A stretch of 64,000 bases of DNA from an uncultured bacterium (GCA_903919715.1 CAIXJC010000013.1:1-64000); one strand, 5' to 3'. Shown: positions 1 to 9,590, counted from the first letter of the stretch. The notes: a model not told the origin generated them from the letters alone. Numbers and translations: made by a program.

Positions 1-2
1 CT

Positions 3-2021
3 CAAAATGTGGATGTCTTGAGTGCTTTCAACGCACTCAGCTTTACCCAAGTTGCTGGAACTGGTCTCACCACCTTTGACGGCCTCATGACTCTGACCGA
101 CGCCTTTGACTTCACTGGAAACGACTTGACATTCCTCGCGGCTGTCAATCACACCGTCGGAACCACGATGGACGTGACCAATGCAGGTCAGTTCACAACT
201 GCCACTGGTGCAAACCTGACAGTTGGAAATTCGTTCACGCAAGATGGCGCGGGTTCCAACAGCCTCGGCGGAAGTATCACAAGCACCAACGACAGCATCT
301 CTTTCCTTCGAGACGTCACCTTGACAGCGGGCATCACTATGACTTCAGGCGGTGGCTTAGGCGACGTGATTCTCTTCTCAAGTACGGTTGATGGAACGGC
401 AGATGATGCTCAGTCACTGGATCTCTCCGCCGGTCTTGGCAGCATCACCTTCCAGGATGCCGTTGGTAGCAACGTGCGACTGGGAGATATTGTGGTCATC
501 AACGCATTGGACGCGACATTCAACTCAACGGTTTCTGCGCTCGCCTTCACTCAGCTTGCAGGAACTGGAACAACTACGTTCGCGCAGCTGTTTGATTACA
601 CCAACAACTTCTCATTCATTGGAAAGAACTTGACCCTCAATGGCATTGGCGACAATGTTGCTGGGGAAGGGATGGAAGTTGTAAACGCGGGGCTGTTTAC
701 AACTGATGTCGGAGCCAATGTGGTTACAACCGACGGTTTCGAGCAGATTGGTACTGGCTCCAACTCGATCGGCGGAGATTTCACCACGGTGAACAATGGA
801 ATTCGTTTCACCAGAGATGTCACGCTGACGAACGATGTGACCATGACCAGTACTGCTGCGGCTCCTGGTGGCATTGAGTTCTTAAGCACAGTCGACGGCT
901 TCTTCGACTTGGTCGTGGATGCCAGCGTAAATGGCGACGTTCTATTCGGTGACGATGTTGGAAGTATCGATGCATTGGCCAGCCTGACGGTCACCTCGGC
1001 TGCCTCCACGACTCACTTCTTCGCGAATGTCACGACCGTGGGCGATCAGCTCTATAACGGTGGTGCTTCGATCGATGGCGATGCGATTTTCACCGCAACG
1101 GACCTACTGGCCAACATCACCTTCAACGGTGTAATCAACAGTATCTCGAACAGTGATATGACTGTTGATGCTGGTGGCAACGTCCTCTTCAACGGCAATA
1201 TTGGAGCTGTTGCAGGTAGCGAACTCGGGACCTTCACCGTTGATTGCGGTGACGAACTTGGTGAGACGATTACGTTCAACACCTTTGTTACCCAGGTGAA
1301 TGCAGCTTCGATTCAGCTGAACACCGGCGCAACAAGCCACCTTGCGGCTCCAGCAACTATGGCAACCATTGTTTCCCAGAGCGACATCGGTATCGAGTTC
1401 GTCGCTGATGACTTCGCGATGGGTCAGAATCACAAGTTGACTTCCTATGGCGATATAACGATCGTTGGTTTGACGCTCCCAAGCGCAAACACCGTGGCTC
1501 TTGGCGATGTCAATGCTGTTGGAAACTTCACGGTTATCTCTGATGAGATCAGCTTGATCGGTCGAGCTGGTGGACCGATCTTGACCAATACTGGCGGAAC
1601 GACCAACGATCCGATGGTGGACGTTGTGGTCGGTGGTCAGGTCTTCTTTAGCACCGCCCCAGTCATGACTGGTGGCGGCAAGCGCGCAGCGTTCTCTAAC
1701 CCAACTGGAAATGTTGATGGATGGGGAACGCTCGGCGGGTATGCCAAGACGGTTTATACGTCGCCAATCACGCGAGCTCTTCTGACTGGGCTTGATGGCG
1801 AGATTCTTGATCTCAGCGCATCGACGGGTGTCTCCTATATGAACCCAGCAATGTTGGTTCCAACACCAATGCCAATCCTTCCTCCAATTGGCCTTCTCGG
1901 CAATGCCGATGACGAGCAAAAGGAGAAGGCGAAGACCCCAGATGTGAAGGAAGAAGGGTCTAAAAAGACTGCTTCTGAACAGCCTGCGGAAGCAGCTGGT
2001 ATTCCAGTCGCCTCACGCTGA
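3..2021 (+). CDS. Large repeat-built surface protein, C-terminal part (5' end outside window)
   Basis: The reading frame is open from base 3, so the gene starts upstream of the window. The visible 672 residues are rich in G, T, N, D and V, with alternating strand-like segments, as in the beta-helical stalks of filamentous-haemagglutinin or autotransporter-like proteins. Two tandem repeats of about 165 residues are visible: both begin with FTQ(V/L)AGTG-TTF and carry a G-SNS-GG, SI-F-RDVTLT and STVDG series (roughly bases 45-540 and 541-1010). No membrane barrel, dockerin or LPXTG-type anchor is seen. The C-terminus is a proline stretch (PTPMPILPPIG) followed by a charged Lys/Glu-rich tail. The role is probably extracellular adhesion or surface structure, which is inference from composition only. 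Confidence 0.75.
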   Translation, partial: QNVDVLSAFNALSFTQVAGTGLTTFDGLMTLTDAFDFTGNDLTFLAAVNHTVGTTMDVTNAGQFTTATGANLTVGNSFTQDGAGSNSLGGSITSTNDSISFLRDVTLTAGITMTSGGGLGDVILFSSTVDGTADDAQSLDLSAGLGSITFQDAVGSNVRLGDIVVINALDATFNSTVSALAFTQLAGTGTTTFAQLFDYTNNFSFIGKNLTLNGIGDNVAGEGMEVVNAGLFTTDVGANVVTTDGFEQIGTGSNSIGGDFTTVNNGIRFTRDVTLTNDVTMTSTAAAPGGIEFLSTVDGFFDLVVDASVNGDVLFGDDVGSIDALASLTVTSAASTTHFFANVTTVGDQLYNGGASIDGDAIFTATDLLANITFNGVINSISNSDMTVDAGGNVLFNGNIGAVAGSELGTFTVDCGDELGETITFNTFVTQVNAASIQLNTGATSHLAAPATMATIVSQSDIGIEFVADDFAMGQNHKLTSYGDITIVGLTLPSANTVALGDVNAVGNFTVISDEISLIGRAGGPILTNTGGTTNDPMVDVVVGGQVFFSTAPVMTGGGKRAAFSNPTGNVDGWGTLGGYAKTVYTSPITRALLTGLDGEILDLSASTGVSYMNPAMLVPTPMPILPPIGLLGNADDEQKEKAKTPDVKEEGSKKTASEQPAEAAGIPVASR

Positions 2022-2130
2022 TTTGGATTTGCAAGAGGTCGGAAGTATGCTTGGTTTCCCGTTTGATTCTGTGTCAAACTGATTGTTAACTGTCGGTTCT
2101 ATAAGTCTGTTTTCTACTAAGGAAGTCATT

Positions 2131-2943
2131 ATGAAATTTGTAAACGCATTGCTCGTCCCAGCCGTCATCGCATCCGTCAGCCTTTCTGCTTCTGCCCAGA
2201 ACGACACTGGATCTGCAGCCACTCAGGCGCAGCAGCAGACCCAGTTGGTCAAGCTCTCAACCATCGAAGGCAAAGCGGCGAATGATGAATTCACCCGTAA
2301 TGTTCAGGTGCTTCAGGCTCAGCGCCAGGAAATCGTGAAGCTGAACGAAGCAACGAACGCAGCTCCGGCAGGCAAGGGTCATGATGATCTTCAGGCGCAA
2401 CTTGATACGGCAGTCAAGCGTCTTGAAACAGACAATCAGACAATGGTGAAGACATATGGATATTCCATCCTGCGCAATTATGTTCGCATTCCAGAGAAGA
2501 GCGAGATCTTTATTGTTCTTACTCCAGAAGAAATCGCAAAGCAACCAAAGCCAACCGATGGCAGTGAAGTTGCAAAGACGATCAAGGTTTGCTCCCTTGG
2601 CGATGCGCAGGCGAACCAATCTTTCCAGACCACCGTTCAGAACTTGCAGCAGATGCGCCAACAAGCCGCGACATTAAAGGGTCAATTGGATTCTGCAGCT
2701 GATGACAAGGACAAGAACTATCGACAAGGACAGTTCGACCTTCTCATGAAGCAACTCAATGACGCGAATGCGGTTGCGACAAAGTCGTACGCTTTCAATC
2801 TCAACCGCCAATATGTGATGTCGATCGACAAGTCGACTCTTTACATCGCTGCAACGCCTGAGGAAGCTGCAAAGGCAGCAGACGCTGCAAAGAATGCGAA
2901 GCCAGCAGATGCGCCTTCGACGACAGCTCCAGCAAAGAAGTGA
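2131..2943 (+). CDS. Secreted coiled-coil protein with two internal repeats
   Basis: A 270-residue protein. The ATG at 2131 is chosen because AGGAAG lies 6-7 bases upstream and because it begins a clean signal peptide (MKFVNALLVPAVIASVSLSASAQ, cleavage near residue 23); an upstream ATG at 2083 would bury the signal. The mature part has two related halves of about 110 residues, each a Gln/Lys/Ala-rich helix likely to form a coiled coil, followed by a Tyr-containing strand segment (SILRNYVRIPEKSEIFI and FNLNRQYVMSIDKSTLYI) and a TPEE motif. The tail is Ala/Lys/Pro-rich. It resembles OmpH/Skp-type periplasmic helical proteins in general build but I do not recognise the family. It follows the repeat protein by about 110 bases and ends at a strong terminator. 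Confidence 0.8.
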   Translation: MKFVNALLVPAVIASVSLSASAQNDTGSAATQAQQQTQLVKLSTIEGKAANDEFTRNVQVLQAQRQEIVKLNEATNAAPAGKGHDDLQAQLDTAVKRLETDNQTMVKTYGYSILRNYVRIPEKSEIFIVLTPEEIAKQPKPTDGSEVAKTIKVCSLGDAQANQSFQTTVQNLQQMRQQAATLKGQLDSAADDKDKNYRQGQFDLLMKQLNDANAVATKSYAFNLNRQYVMSIDKSTLYIAATPEEAAKAADAAKNAKPADAPSTTAPAKK

Positions 2944-2968
2944 TTCAGTCGTTCTGACGAAGTAGTAC

Positions 2969-3014
2969 AGCAGCCGCGGTTCGTCGCCTAAACGACGCCG
3001 CGGCTGCTTTTTTA
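2969..3014 (+). terminator. Rho-independent terminator
   Basis: An 11-bp GC-rich stem (AGCAGCCGCGG at 2969-2979 with CCGCGGCTGCT at 2998-3008) encloses a second 5-bp stem (CGTCG/CGACG at 2982-2986 and 2993-2997) and is followed directly by a run of T. It closes the transcription unit of the secreted coiled-coil gene. Confidence 0.9.
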
Positions 3015-3123
3015 TTTGATTATTTAATGCCCCGTTGGATCAATGATTTGCTGTTGCCGGAGGCAATGTTTGTTTACTTGTTGTGTCAAAAACCGAGCTT
3101 GTCCTGTTGGAAAAAACACTGCT

Positions 3124-4104
3124 TCAAGCTGCAGAGGAATGCGGTTCGTCGCCATTCCAGTCGAAATCCTGCTTGTAGATAGCGGAAAATGGGCTGCAAG
3201 CGACAGATACGACGCCAGGTATTTTCTTGAGATCCTGTTGGCAGCGAAGTAGGTCCACCTCGTCGGTTACGGAGACCTCAATCAGAATCTGCTCTCGTTG
3301 CAGGCATATAAAGACCCAATCAGGATCGAGCGTATCGGCGATTCCCTGTGCAGTCTTGTTGATGTTGCGACGAACGGCGATACGCAGTTGTGCACAGAGC
3401 GGACGAGCCATGAAATGTGGATCGACCGACACGACATGGCGGATTTCGTCGAGTTCGAGCATTCTGTGAAGGGTGGTCGCAGCCGCAGGGGGGGAGATCC
3501 CAGCAGTGGCTGCTAGAGCGGAAATATTGGTTCGGAAATCGAGTTGGAGTGCTCGAATAATTTTCGCATGAATCTTGTTCTGCCGATCCGTTGACGACGG
3601 ATGTTGTGCTGGCAGAGCATTGATTACTTTGCGCGCTTCACGGGGAGGAATGATGGCCAAGACGGTCGACGCCTGTTCGATCACGACATCAGGATGAGCG
3701 GTCAGAATCGACTCGATTTCTGTGAGCAATATTGACGCCGATACTGCGGCTCCAAATGCAACTATTTCGCTTTGGCCGGCAATCGTTGCGACGCGATAAA
3801 AACAGGAACGTCGAGCCAACGCTTGCGCAAATATCGAAGGGGATTCAGTCGTCGAAAATCGAATGATGGACGCTGCGTTGCACTGTGAATCTTGAAAGTC
3901 AACATAGCCGCGTACCTTGACGAGGTGGGAGTCATCGAGGATCGCAAGTCGACGGCTGATGGTTGCTTCTGAGAGTTCCGTGCGTTCTGCAAAGGTGCGC
4001 CCGATCGCTCGTCCGTCTTTGCGGAGAATTTCGATCAAGGTGCGATCTATTTCGTTCGCAGTCCGAATGATCTTTGTTTGGCTTGGAAATGTTGTTTTCA
4101 GCAA
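3124..4104 (-). CDS. Tandem Lrp/AsnC-type transcriptional regulator
   Basis: About 326 residues with two Lrp/AsnC modules in a row. The first winged helix-turn-helix starts near IDRTLIEILRKDGRAIG with LSEATISRRLAIL as recognition region; the second starts near NKIHAKIIRALQLDFRTNISALA. Each is followed by a RAM-like ligand-sensing domain; the last ends in EVSVTDEVDLLRCQQDLKKIPGV-type sequence. Double-module Lrp proteins are known, for example among haem d1 and archaeal regulators. The frame stays open to 4383, but the extra 93 residues lie antisense to the TPP riboswitch and are unlike protein; the TTG at 4104 is the best start I can see, not certain. It is divergent from thiC, so it may control it or itself. 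DNA target and ligand are unknown. Confidence 0.8.
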   Translation of the reverse strand: MLKTTFPSQTKIIRTANEIDRTLIEILRKDGRAIGRTFAERTELSEATISRRLAILDDSHLVKVRGYVDFQDSQCNAASIIRFSTTESPSIFAQALARRSCFYRVATIAGQSEIVAFGAAVSASILLTEIESILTAHPDVVIEQASTVLAIIPPREARKVINALPAQHPSSTDRQNKIHAKIIRALQLDFRTNISALAATAGISPPAAATTLHRMLELDEIRHVVSVDPHFMARPLCAQLRIAVRRNINKTAQGIADTLDPDWVFICLQREQILIEVSVTDEVDLLRCQQDLKKIPGVVSVACSPFSAIYKQDFDWNGDEPHSSAA

Positions 4105-4180
4105 TTCAGGGTTCTCGCAGGCAACAAATCCAGTATGGCCCCGAAAAATTCTCCCCCGAAATGATGAGACGCAATCATAG

Positions 4181-4209
4181 CGAATGAAACAGGGGAGGGC
4201 GTCTATACT
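4181..4209 (+). promoter_or_regulatory. Probable thiC promoter
   Basis: TATACT at 4204-4209 is a near-consensus -10 box about 10 bases before the start of the TPP aptamer at 4220, the distance expected if transcription starts just ahead of the riboswitch. No good -35 is visible, so this rests on the -10 and position only. Confidence 0.45.
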
Positions 4210-4219
4210 GTTCGATCGT

Positions 4220-4298
4220 CGCTCGGGGCGTTCACTTTTATGGTGAGCTGAGAAGAACCCGTCGAACCTGATCCGGCTCACACCGGCGTAGGGAAGCG
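4220..4298 (+). ncRNA. TPP riboswitch (THI element)
   Basis: The conserved thiamine pyrophosphate aptamer is easy to read: GGGGCG, then CTGAGA-AGA-ACCC (4248-4260), GAACCTGATCCGG (4264-4275), and ACACCGGCGTAGGGAAGCG (4280-4298). CGCT at 4220-4223 pairs with AGCG at 4295-4298 to form P1. It precedes thiC by 69 bases, so TPP should repress thiC. The expression platform is not clear; a Shine-Dalgarno sequence (AAAAGGA, about 4355-4361) downstream could be the target. Confidence 0.96.
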
Positions 4299-4367
4299 CT
4301 TGCTCGTTTGCTTTGGGCGCATTCCTTCGTGAATTTGAATGAATGAAGTTTTTTAAAAGGACACGAA

Positions 4368-6233
4368 ATGCACGCAAATCCAACTGGCCAAGTCACTCAC
4401 CACGCCCCACTGCGCGGCGCCGCGAATCCATCAAGCACGGCAGCCGGAACATCTCCCGGTAGCTTCGCAAATGCCTCGCAAGTCGGCGGTCCGCTTGCTT
4501 TTAGCTCTCCAGACACGCCTGGCATGCCAGCGCCCAGTGCTTTAACGGCATGGGATTTCCTGCCCGCAGGATGGACGGTCAAGGCTGTTGCATCGCATGA
4601 AGTGGGATGTGCGGGGCATTCGCTTGCTTCGGTTGGAGCATTTGTGCGCGCTGTTGCTCCTCGAGGTTTTACGGCGGTTACCCAATTGGAAAATGCACGC
4701 CTTGGAATCGTGACACCACAGATGACTAGAGTCGCCGAGCGCGAGGGTCATCTTTCTGCGGTGCAGGTCCGAGATGAGATTGCTGCTGGGCGAATGGTGA
4801 TCCCTGCCAACCGTGTTCACTTGGGATACATGTTGGATCCGATGGCGATTGGTCGTGCGTCCAAAACAAAGATCAACGCGAATATGGGAGCGAGTCCGAT
4901 CAGTTCGGGTACTGACGAAGAAGTCGAAAAATTGAAGTGGGCCGAGCGTTGGGGCGCTGACACCGTTATGGATCTTTCAACTGGCGGCGATTTGGATGCA
5001 TGTCGTGATGCGATCATTCGCAACAGCACTGTTCCAATTGGCACGGTGCCGATCTATTCGATGATCATCGGAAAGAAGTTGGAGGATCTTGATGTCGCGA
5101 CCGTGATGGAGACTTTGACCCATCAGGCAAAGCAGGGCGTTGATTATTTCACGATTCATGCGGGAGTTCTGAAGGAGCATTTGCCGCTGATTCGGAAACG
5201 TCTGATCGGCATCGTCAGCCGCGGTGGAAGTTTGCTTGCGAAGTGGATGTTGGTTCATGACCGCCAGAATCTGATGTACACGGAATGGGAACGCATCTGC
5301 GATGTCATGCGTGAATACGACGTGACGTTTTCAATCGGAGATGGATTGCGCCCTGGAGGTTTGGCCGATGCAACGGATCGTGCACAGTTGGCAGAATTGG
5401 AAACGATCGGCGAGTTGACGGAACGAGCATGGCGCAAAGGGGTGCAAGTGATGGTTGAAGGGCCAGGCCATGTTCCATTTGATCAGATCGAATACAACAT
5501 GAAATTGCAGCGCACGCTTTGCCACGGCGCGCCGTTTTATGTGCTCGGTCCACTTGTGACTGATATTTTCCCTGGCTATGACCACATCACAAGTTGCATC
5601 GGTGCGACCGCAGCGGGATATCACGGTGCGAGCATGCTGTGTTATGTCACGCCGAAGGAGCACCTTGGCCTTCCCAAGAAGGACGACGTCAAGCAGGGGT
5701 GTATCGCGTACAAGATTGCGGCGCATGCGGCGGATGTTGCGCTTGGAATCCCCGGGACGCGCGACCGCGATGATGAATTGACGAAGGCACGTGCGGCGCT
5801 CAATTGGGAAAAACATTTTGAATTGTCATTCGATCCAGATGTGGCGCGTGCTTATCACGACGAGGATCTCGACGTGGATACGGATTTCTGTGCGATGTGC
5901 GGGCACGATTGGTGCAGTGTTCGCATCAGCAAGGAAATTCAGGAATTCGCGAGCGGAAAAGAAGAGGAATATCAGCGTGGAAAGCCTGTGCGAAGTGGCG
6001 CGTTGACGGAAGAACAGCAAGAGATTCTTGCCAAGCGAGGCGTTCTATCGCCCGACGAAATTCATCGCCTTGCGTCGAAGACGAAGGCCGCTGTCGGTGC
6101 CGATGCTGCGAAGGCATCATGCCACAGCGATTATGTAGATCCAGAGGCGGCGAAGAATGTCCAAGGACAGAAGTTGGTTCAGTTGAACACTGCTCCGGCG
6201 CATAATTTGTCAACGCACGATTCATCGATCTAG
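4368..6233 (+). CDS. thiC: Phosphomethylpyrimidine synthase ThiC
   Basis: A radical-SAM enzyme that converts 5-aminoimidazole ribotide to HMP phosphate for thiamine. Of 621 residues, the first ~75 are a Ser/Pro/Ala-rich extension not typical of the core family. Core motifs are present: [61 protein letters not shown], and the C-terminal [4Fe-4S] motif [10 protein letters not shown] (C-x2-C-x4-C). The start has AAAAGGA 8 bases upstream. Expression should be controlled by the TPP riboswitch directly ahead. Confidence 0.97.
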   Translation: MHANPTGQVTHHAPLRGAANPSSTAAGTSPGSFANASQVGGPLAFSSPDTPGMPAPSALTAWDFLPAGWTVKAVASHEVGCAGHSLASVGAFVRAVAPRGFTAVTQLENARLGIVTPQMTRVAEREGHLSAVQVRDEIAAGRMVIPANRVHLGYMLDPMAIGRASKTKINANMGASPISSGTDEEVEKLKWAERWGADTVMDLSTGGDLDACRDAIIRNSTVPIGTVPIYSMIIGKKLEDLDVATVMETLTHQAKQGVDYFTIHAGVLKEHLPLIRKRLIGIVSRGGSLLAKWMLVHDRQNLMYTEWERICDVMREYDVTFSIGDGLRPGGLADATDRAQLAELETIGELTERAWRKGVQVMVEGPGHVPFDQIEYNMKLQRTLCHGAPFYVLGPLVTDIFPGYDHITSCIGATAAGYHGASMLCYVTPKEHLGLPKKDDVKQGCIAYKIAAHAADVALGIPGTRDRDDELTKARAALNWEKHFELSFDPDVARAYHDEDLDVDTDFCAMCGHDWCSVRISKEIQEFASGKEEEYQRGKPVRSGALTEEQQEILAKRGVLSPDEIHRLASKTKAAVGADAAKASCHSDYVDPEAAKNVQGQKLVQLNTAPAHNLSTHDSSI

Positions 6234-6288
6234 CGTTTCGTGGTCTCTTTTCGTTGCTGTTTTTGAGACATCCTTATCATCAACGTCG

Positions 6289-6714
6289 ATGCCCCAATCC
6301 AACTCCGCAAATCCAATGGATTCACGAGATGCGAACGGACGAAAGTCTGCGCCTGCGGCTCGTGTACGACCTCGATTTCTTTCGATGCCGCCGCTTCAAT
6401 ATCAAGACGAGTATGTTTGGCTGATTTTTCTTGCGGGCATGGATGTGATGCTGACGTGGTTCATTCTGGAACGACATAGCGGCGAAGAAGTGAACCCCGT
6501 TGCGAAACTCGTGATTGATTCGTGGGGACTCTGGGGAGCGATCGGATTCAAGTTCAGCTTGGTGCTCTTCGTCATCATTGCCTGCGAGTGGATTTCGCGC
6601 GACAAACCTGCAGTCGGAAAGTTTCTCGTCTGGTTTGCGTTGACAGTTTCGTCAGCGCCGGTGCTTTATTCCGGAGCGCTTTTGTTCTATCACTGGATGG
6701 TTCCAGCCGCTTAG
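6289..6714 (+). CDS. DUF5658-like small membrane protein
   Basis: 141 residues. After a polar 40-residue N-terminus there are three to four hydrophobic segments (LIFLAGMDVMLTWFIL, LWGAIGFKFSLVLFVII, FLVWFALTVSSAPVLYSGALL). The pattern of a D in the first helix followed by a G-EENP-type motif (SGEEVNPVAKLVI) matches the small DUF5658 family, whose function is unknown. It follows thiC by 55 bases and ends 11 bases before the convergent M24 peptidase gene. The start has only a weak ribosome binding site. Confidence 0.75.
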   Translation: MPQSNSANPMDSRDANGRKSAPAARVRPRFLSMPPLQYQDEYVWLIFLAGMDVMLTWFILERHSGEEVNPVAKLVIDSWGLWGAIGFKFSLVLFVIIACEWISRDKPAVGKFLVWFALTVSSAPVLYSGALLFYHWMVPAA

Positions 6715-6725
6715 TGAGCCGCTCG

Positions 6726-7925
6726 TTATTTTGGGATCGCGCTGGTCAATACTTTCGGCGATCCGTTGGTCACCAAGATGTCATCCTCGATGCGAACGCC
6801 GAGCGATTCTTCGGGAATGTAAATTCCAGGTTCGATGGTCACGATCATTCCAGGTTCGAGTGCCGTCGCAGGATCTGCATCGTGTACTTCCAAGCCTAGG
6901 TGGTGGCCGATACCGTGGATGAAATTGTCTGCGAATCCAGCAGCCGAAATCACTTTGCGTGCGGCCGCATCAACGGCGGACATCTTCGCACCAGGCCGAC
7001 ATGCGCGTATCGATGCGAGTTGCGCCTTCAGCACCGTGTCGTAAACCAATTTCTGTCGCGGCGTGAATCGCCCAGAGACAGCGAAAGTTCTGGTGACATC
7101 TGCGGCGTATCCAGCGAAATTTGCACCAGAATCCAAGACTAAAAGATCGCCCGCTTGAATTGGTTTGGAGTTCGAGTGGTAATGGAGTACGGTCGCATTG
7201 AACCCTGTCCCCGCAATCGTGTTGTATGCAGTGGAGCGCGCGCCAGCCGATTTGTATGCGTGTTCGACTGCTTCTTGAACGTCAAACTCTGTTCGTCCAG
7301 GCTTTGCAGCTTGAACGGCAGCGGCGAATCCAATTGCAGTAATGTCGGCGGCTCGCTGTACGCACGCAATCTCCGCGGCACTCTTGACGGCCCGCATGGA
7401 TGGAAGAAGTTGCGTTTGATCGCCGATCGACGAGCCTGGAATACGCGTGGTGCTTTCTCGGATGATCGCAAGGTCCGCAGAAATCGGCGCAGTATGCGGC
7501 GCAAATGGATGCAGGCAAGCGAATCGTTTGGCGCGTTTAGCGCTCTCGAGCAAGAAGCGCGAGAATGAATTCGTGCGCATGATTGTTTCGATTCCGTATC
7601 GAGTCTTGAGGGCAGCGCTGACGGGTTCTCGAAATCCGTCCCATCGCTCCAATTCTGGATTGAGTGGACGCAGATACAACTGGACCCGTCGCGCCTTCGC
7701 AGGATGGCCAGAGTCGAGCAGGAGAATTGCTCCTGGTTCATCTGTGATGCCAGTGAGATATTCGAAGTTTGGATTCGGCCGCCATGCGCTCGAGAGGGAC
7801 TGGTCGGCATCGCCAGCGAGCACGAGGCCGATCGCACGTCCGTCTTTTTCAAGTGAACGCAACACGCGCTCGCGGCGTGCTGCAAATTCGTTATTGCTGA
7901 CAACCGGATTCGTAATTCGAGTCAT
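6726..7925 (-). CDS. Xaa-Pro aminopeptidase (M24B metallopeptidase)
   Basis: 399 residues: an N-terminal creatinase-like domain followed by the pita-bread catalytic domain. The five metal ligands of the family can be read in order: LDSGANF (Asp), YAADVTRTF (Asp), GIGHHLGLEVHD (His), VTIEPGIYI (Glu), VRIEDDI (Glu). Such enzymes release N-terminal residues preceding proline, in the cytoplasm. The ATG overlaps the stop of the phenylalanine hydroxylase gene as ATGA, so the two are translationally coupled; a functional link to aromatic amino acid or peptide catabolism is inference. Confidence 0.93.
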   Translation of the reverse strand: MTRITNPVVSNNEFAARRERVLRSLEKDGRAIGLVLAGDADQSLSSAWRPNPNFEYLTGITDEPGAILLLDSGHPAKARRVQLYLRPLNPELERWDGFREPVSAALKTRYGIETIMRTNSFSRFLLESAKRAKRFACLHPFAPHTAPISADLAIIRESTTRIPGSSIGDQTQLLPSMRAVKSAAEIACVQRAADITAIGFAAAVQAAKPGRTEFDVQEAVEHAYKSAGARSTAYNTIAGTGFNATVLHYHSNSKPIQAGDLLVLDSGANFAGYAADVTRTFAVSGRFTPRQKLVYDTVLKAQLASIRACRPGAKMSAVDAAARKVISAAGFADNFIHGIGHHLGLEVHDADPATALEPGMIVTIEPGIYIPEESLGVRIEDDILVTNGSPKVLTSAIPK

Positions 7926-8803
7926 CTCGCAGCACCGACGGAGGGTTGGTCAGTGAGCAGTCGCTGCGAGTACGAATTCATCGCATCGCGCAATTGGTCA
8001 AAACTTTCCAGGACATACAAGATCGGTTGATAGTGGTCGATTTCAAAGCTGGTTGAGCAAACGGCTTCAAGATCGAACGGACGTCGTTCAACTTTTGGGC
8101 TTTCAAGTGCATGTCGGCTTTCACCAGGGCTGGAAATGAGTCCAGATCCATACAACTTCACTCGACCTTCTTCGCGAATCAATCCGAATTCGACGGTGAA
8201 CCAGAAGAGTCGCGCAAGTCGTTCGATATGAAATGGATCGTTGGTGGTTGAGGCGGCGCGGCCGTATGTCTGCAGAAAATCGGCGAAGACAGGGTCGGCG
8301 TGCAGCGGTACATGTCCAAAGATGTCATGAAAAATGTCTGGTTCTGGCAGATAGTCGAGCGATTCTTTGGGGCGAATCACGACAGTCGTTGGAAAGTCGC
8401 GTCGGGCGAGGCAGGCGAAGAAGGTCTTTGCGGGCAAATATCCCGGGACCGCACGGCTCTGCCATCCAGTGAGTCGTTTCAAATAGATATTGATCGACTG
8501 CGGACCTTCGAGATATGGGATGTGATCGCGCACCAAGCGAATCGAACGTGCGCCAGTCAAATAGACGTCAGATGCGCACGTTTCCAGATATGACATCTGT
8601 CGGTCGTAGAGCGTTCGCCATGACTCCTGATTCTCCGCTGAATATCCAGCGTAGCGCTGAGTCACATAGACCTGAGTGATGTCATCAAATCCTGGCGTTC
8701 CAAATTTATTAGCGTATTCCTGAGCGGCGATCCCTTCGGGGCCGTCAATCATCGCACTATTCAAACTGCCTGAAAACTTTTGTTTGCCGTCGTGTTGTCC
8801 CAT
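7922..8803 (-). CDS. phhA: Phenylalanine 4-hydroxylase
   Basis: 293 residues, the length of bacterial monomeric tetrahydrobiopterin-dependent hydroxylases. The iron site is present: PDIFHDIFGHVPLH gives the two histidines and WFTVEFGLI the glutamate. It hydroxylates phenylalanine to tyrosine. GGAG lies about 9 bases before the ATG at 8803. It is first of a two-gene unit with the M24 peptidase. With the aroDE-aroC pair nearby the window holds both aromatic synthesis and interconversion genes. Confidence 0.95.
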   Translation of the reverse strand: MGQHDGKQKFSGSLNSAMIDGPEGIAAQEYANKFGTPGFDDITQVYVTQRYAGYSAENQESWRTLYDRQMSYLETCASDVYLTGARSIRLVRDHIPYLEGPQSINIYLKRLTGWQSRAVPGYLPAKTFFACLARRDFPTTVVIRPKESLDYLPEPDIFHDIFGHVPLHADPVFADFLQTYGRAASTTNDPFHIERLARLFWFTVEFGLIREEGRVKLYGSGLISSPGESRHALESPKVERRPFDLEAVCSTSFEIDHYQPILYVLESFDQLRDAMNSYSQRLLTDQPSVGAAR

Positions 8804-8895
8804 CGTGAGGCTCCATGTTCGGGTTTGATAGGTTCGATCTGGGAGTCGAACTGCGTGTGATTCTACGGACTTTCTGTCGCTGATAAACTCGCTTT

Positions 8896-9522
8896 TTAAG
8901 CGTTTGCGGCGAGTGTCGCCAAGGTTGCGAGGGCGCTCTTCTCATCAGAAATCACGGTGCCTGCTGGTGCATTCAGACGAAGCACATCGATTTGCCGACG
9001 CACATCAAATCCGTCAGGATCAACACCTACGACGACTGGGTCTGCGGCATCGATACGAAACTGTGTGCGAATTGCGGCGCGAATGGCATCAAGCTTCGTC
9101 TGGTTCAGCATGCGCGAGATCGTCGAACCACCTTTCTCGAGCGTGTTGGGACGATGGAAGACCTCGCCATCAATAAAATAGCCTTGGAATTTTGCGGCAT
9201 CAATGGTGATCCACGCCCAGTTCACGTCTGGTGGATCGCCGTGATAGGTTCGCCAGCGATCTGCGCATCCGTTTGGCTCGGTTCGCTCGTCAAATTTTTC
9301 TAGCGACACCATGAGATGCAAGTCTGCATCGCCATCATCTGGAAGTTCCAGAACCGTGTCGGCGGCAATTTGCATTGCAACCATCACCGATGCGACGAAG
9401 CGGCCATCGGGGAGGGGCGCAATCTTGATTGGGATTCGTTCGCCGTCGAAGCGTATGAATCCTGCAAGATTCCCACGGAGCCAGTGGTAGGCCTTGAGTT
9501 CAATTTCGGGATCACTTTCCAT
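8896..9522 (-). CDS. Uncharacterised protein
   Basis: About 208 residues from the ATG at 9522 (MESDPEIELKAYHWLRG); the frame could extend to 9570, but that would overlap the divergent aroDE promoter region. No signal peptide or membrane segment. The sequence is mixed alpha/beta with conserved-looking stretches (LAGFIRFDGERIPIKI, HLMVSLEKFDERTEPNGC, WITIDAAKFQGYFIDGEVF) and a C-terminal helix region. I do not recognise the family. It is upstream of phhA on the same strand, 93 bases away, and divergent from aroDE. Confidence 0.75.
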   Translation of the reverse strand: MESDPEIELKAYHWLRGNLAGFIRFDGERIPIKIAPLPDGRFVASVMVAMQIAADTVLELPDDGDADLHLMVSLEKFDERTEPNGCADRWRTYHGDPPDVNWAWITIDAAKFQGYFIDGEVFHRPNTLEKGGSTISRMLNQTKLDAIRAAIRTQFRIDAADPVVVGVDPDGFDVRRQIDVLRLNAPAGTVISDEKSALATLATLAANA

Positions 9523-9590
9523 TTGTATGGATGCTATCGATGCGTGCGGTATGCGATGACAGTTCGGCATGCGTGGCGTACTCTTGCGGC

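Noticed and set aside
1104-1919. 271-codon minus-strand frame in the repeat protein gene
   Set aside because: Antisense shadow; no start context, and the plus-strand repeat units are clear.
4105-4383. N-terminal extension of the Lrp-type regulator
   Set aside because: It lies opposite the TPP riboswitch and thiC start, has no family similarity and odd composition; the conserved part begins after TTG 4104.
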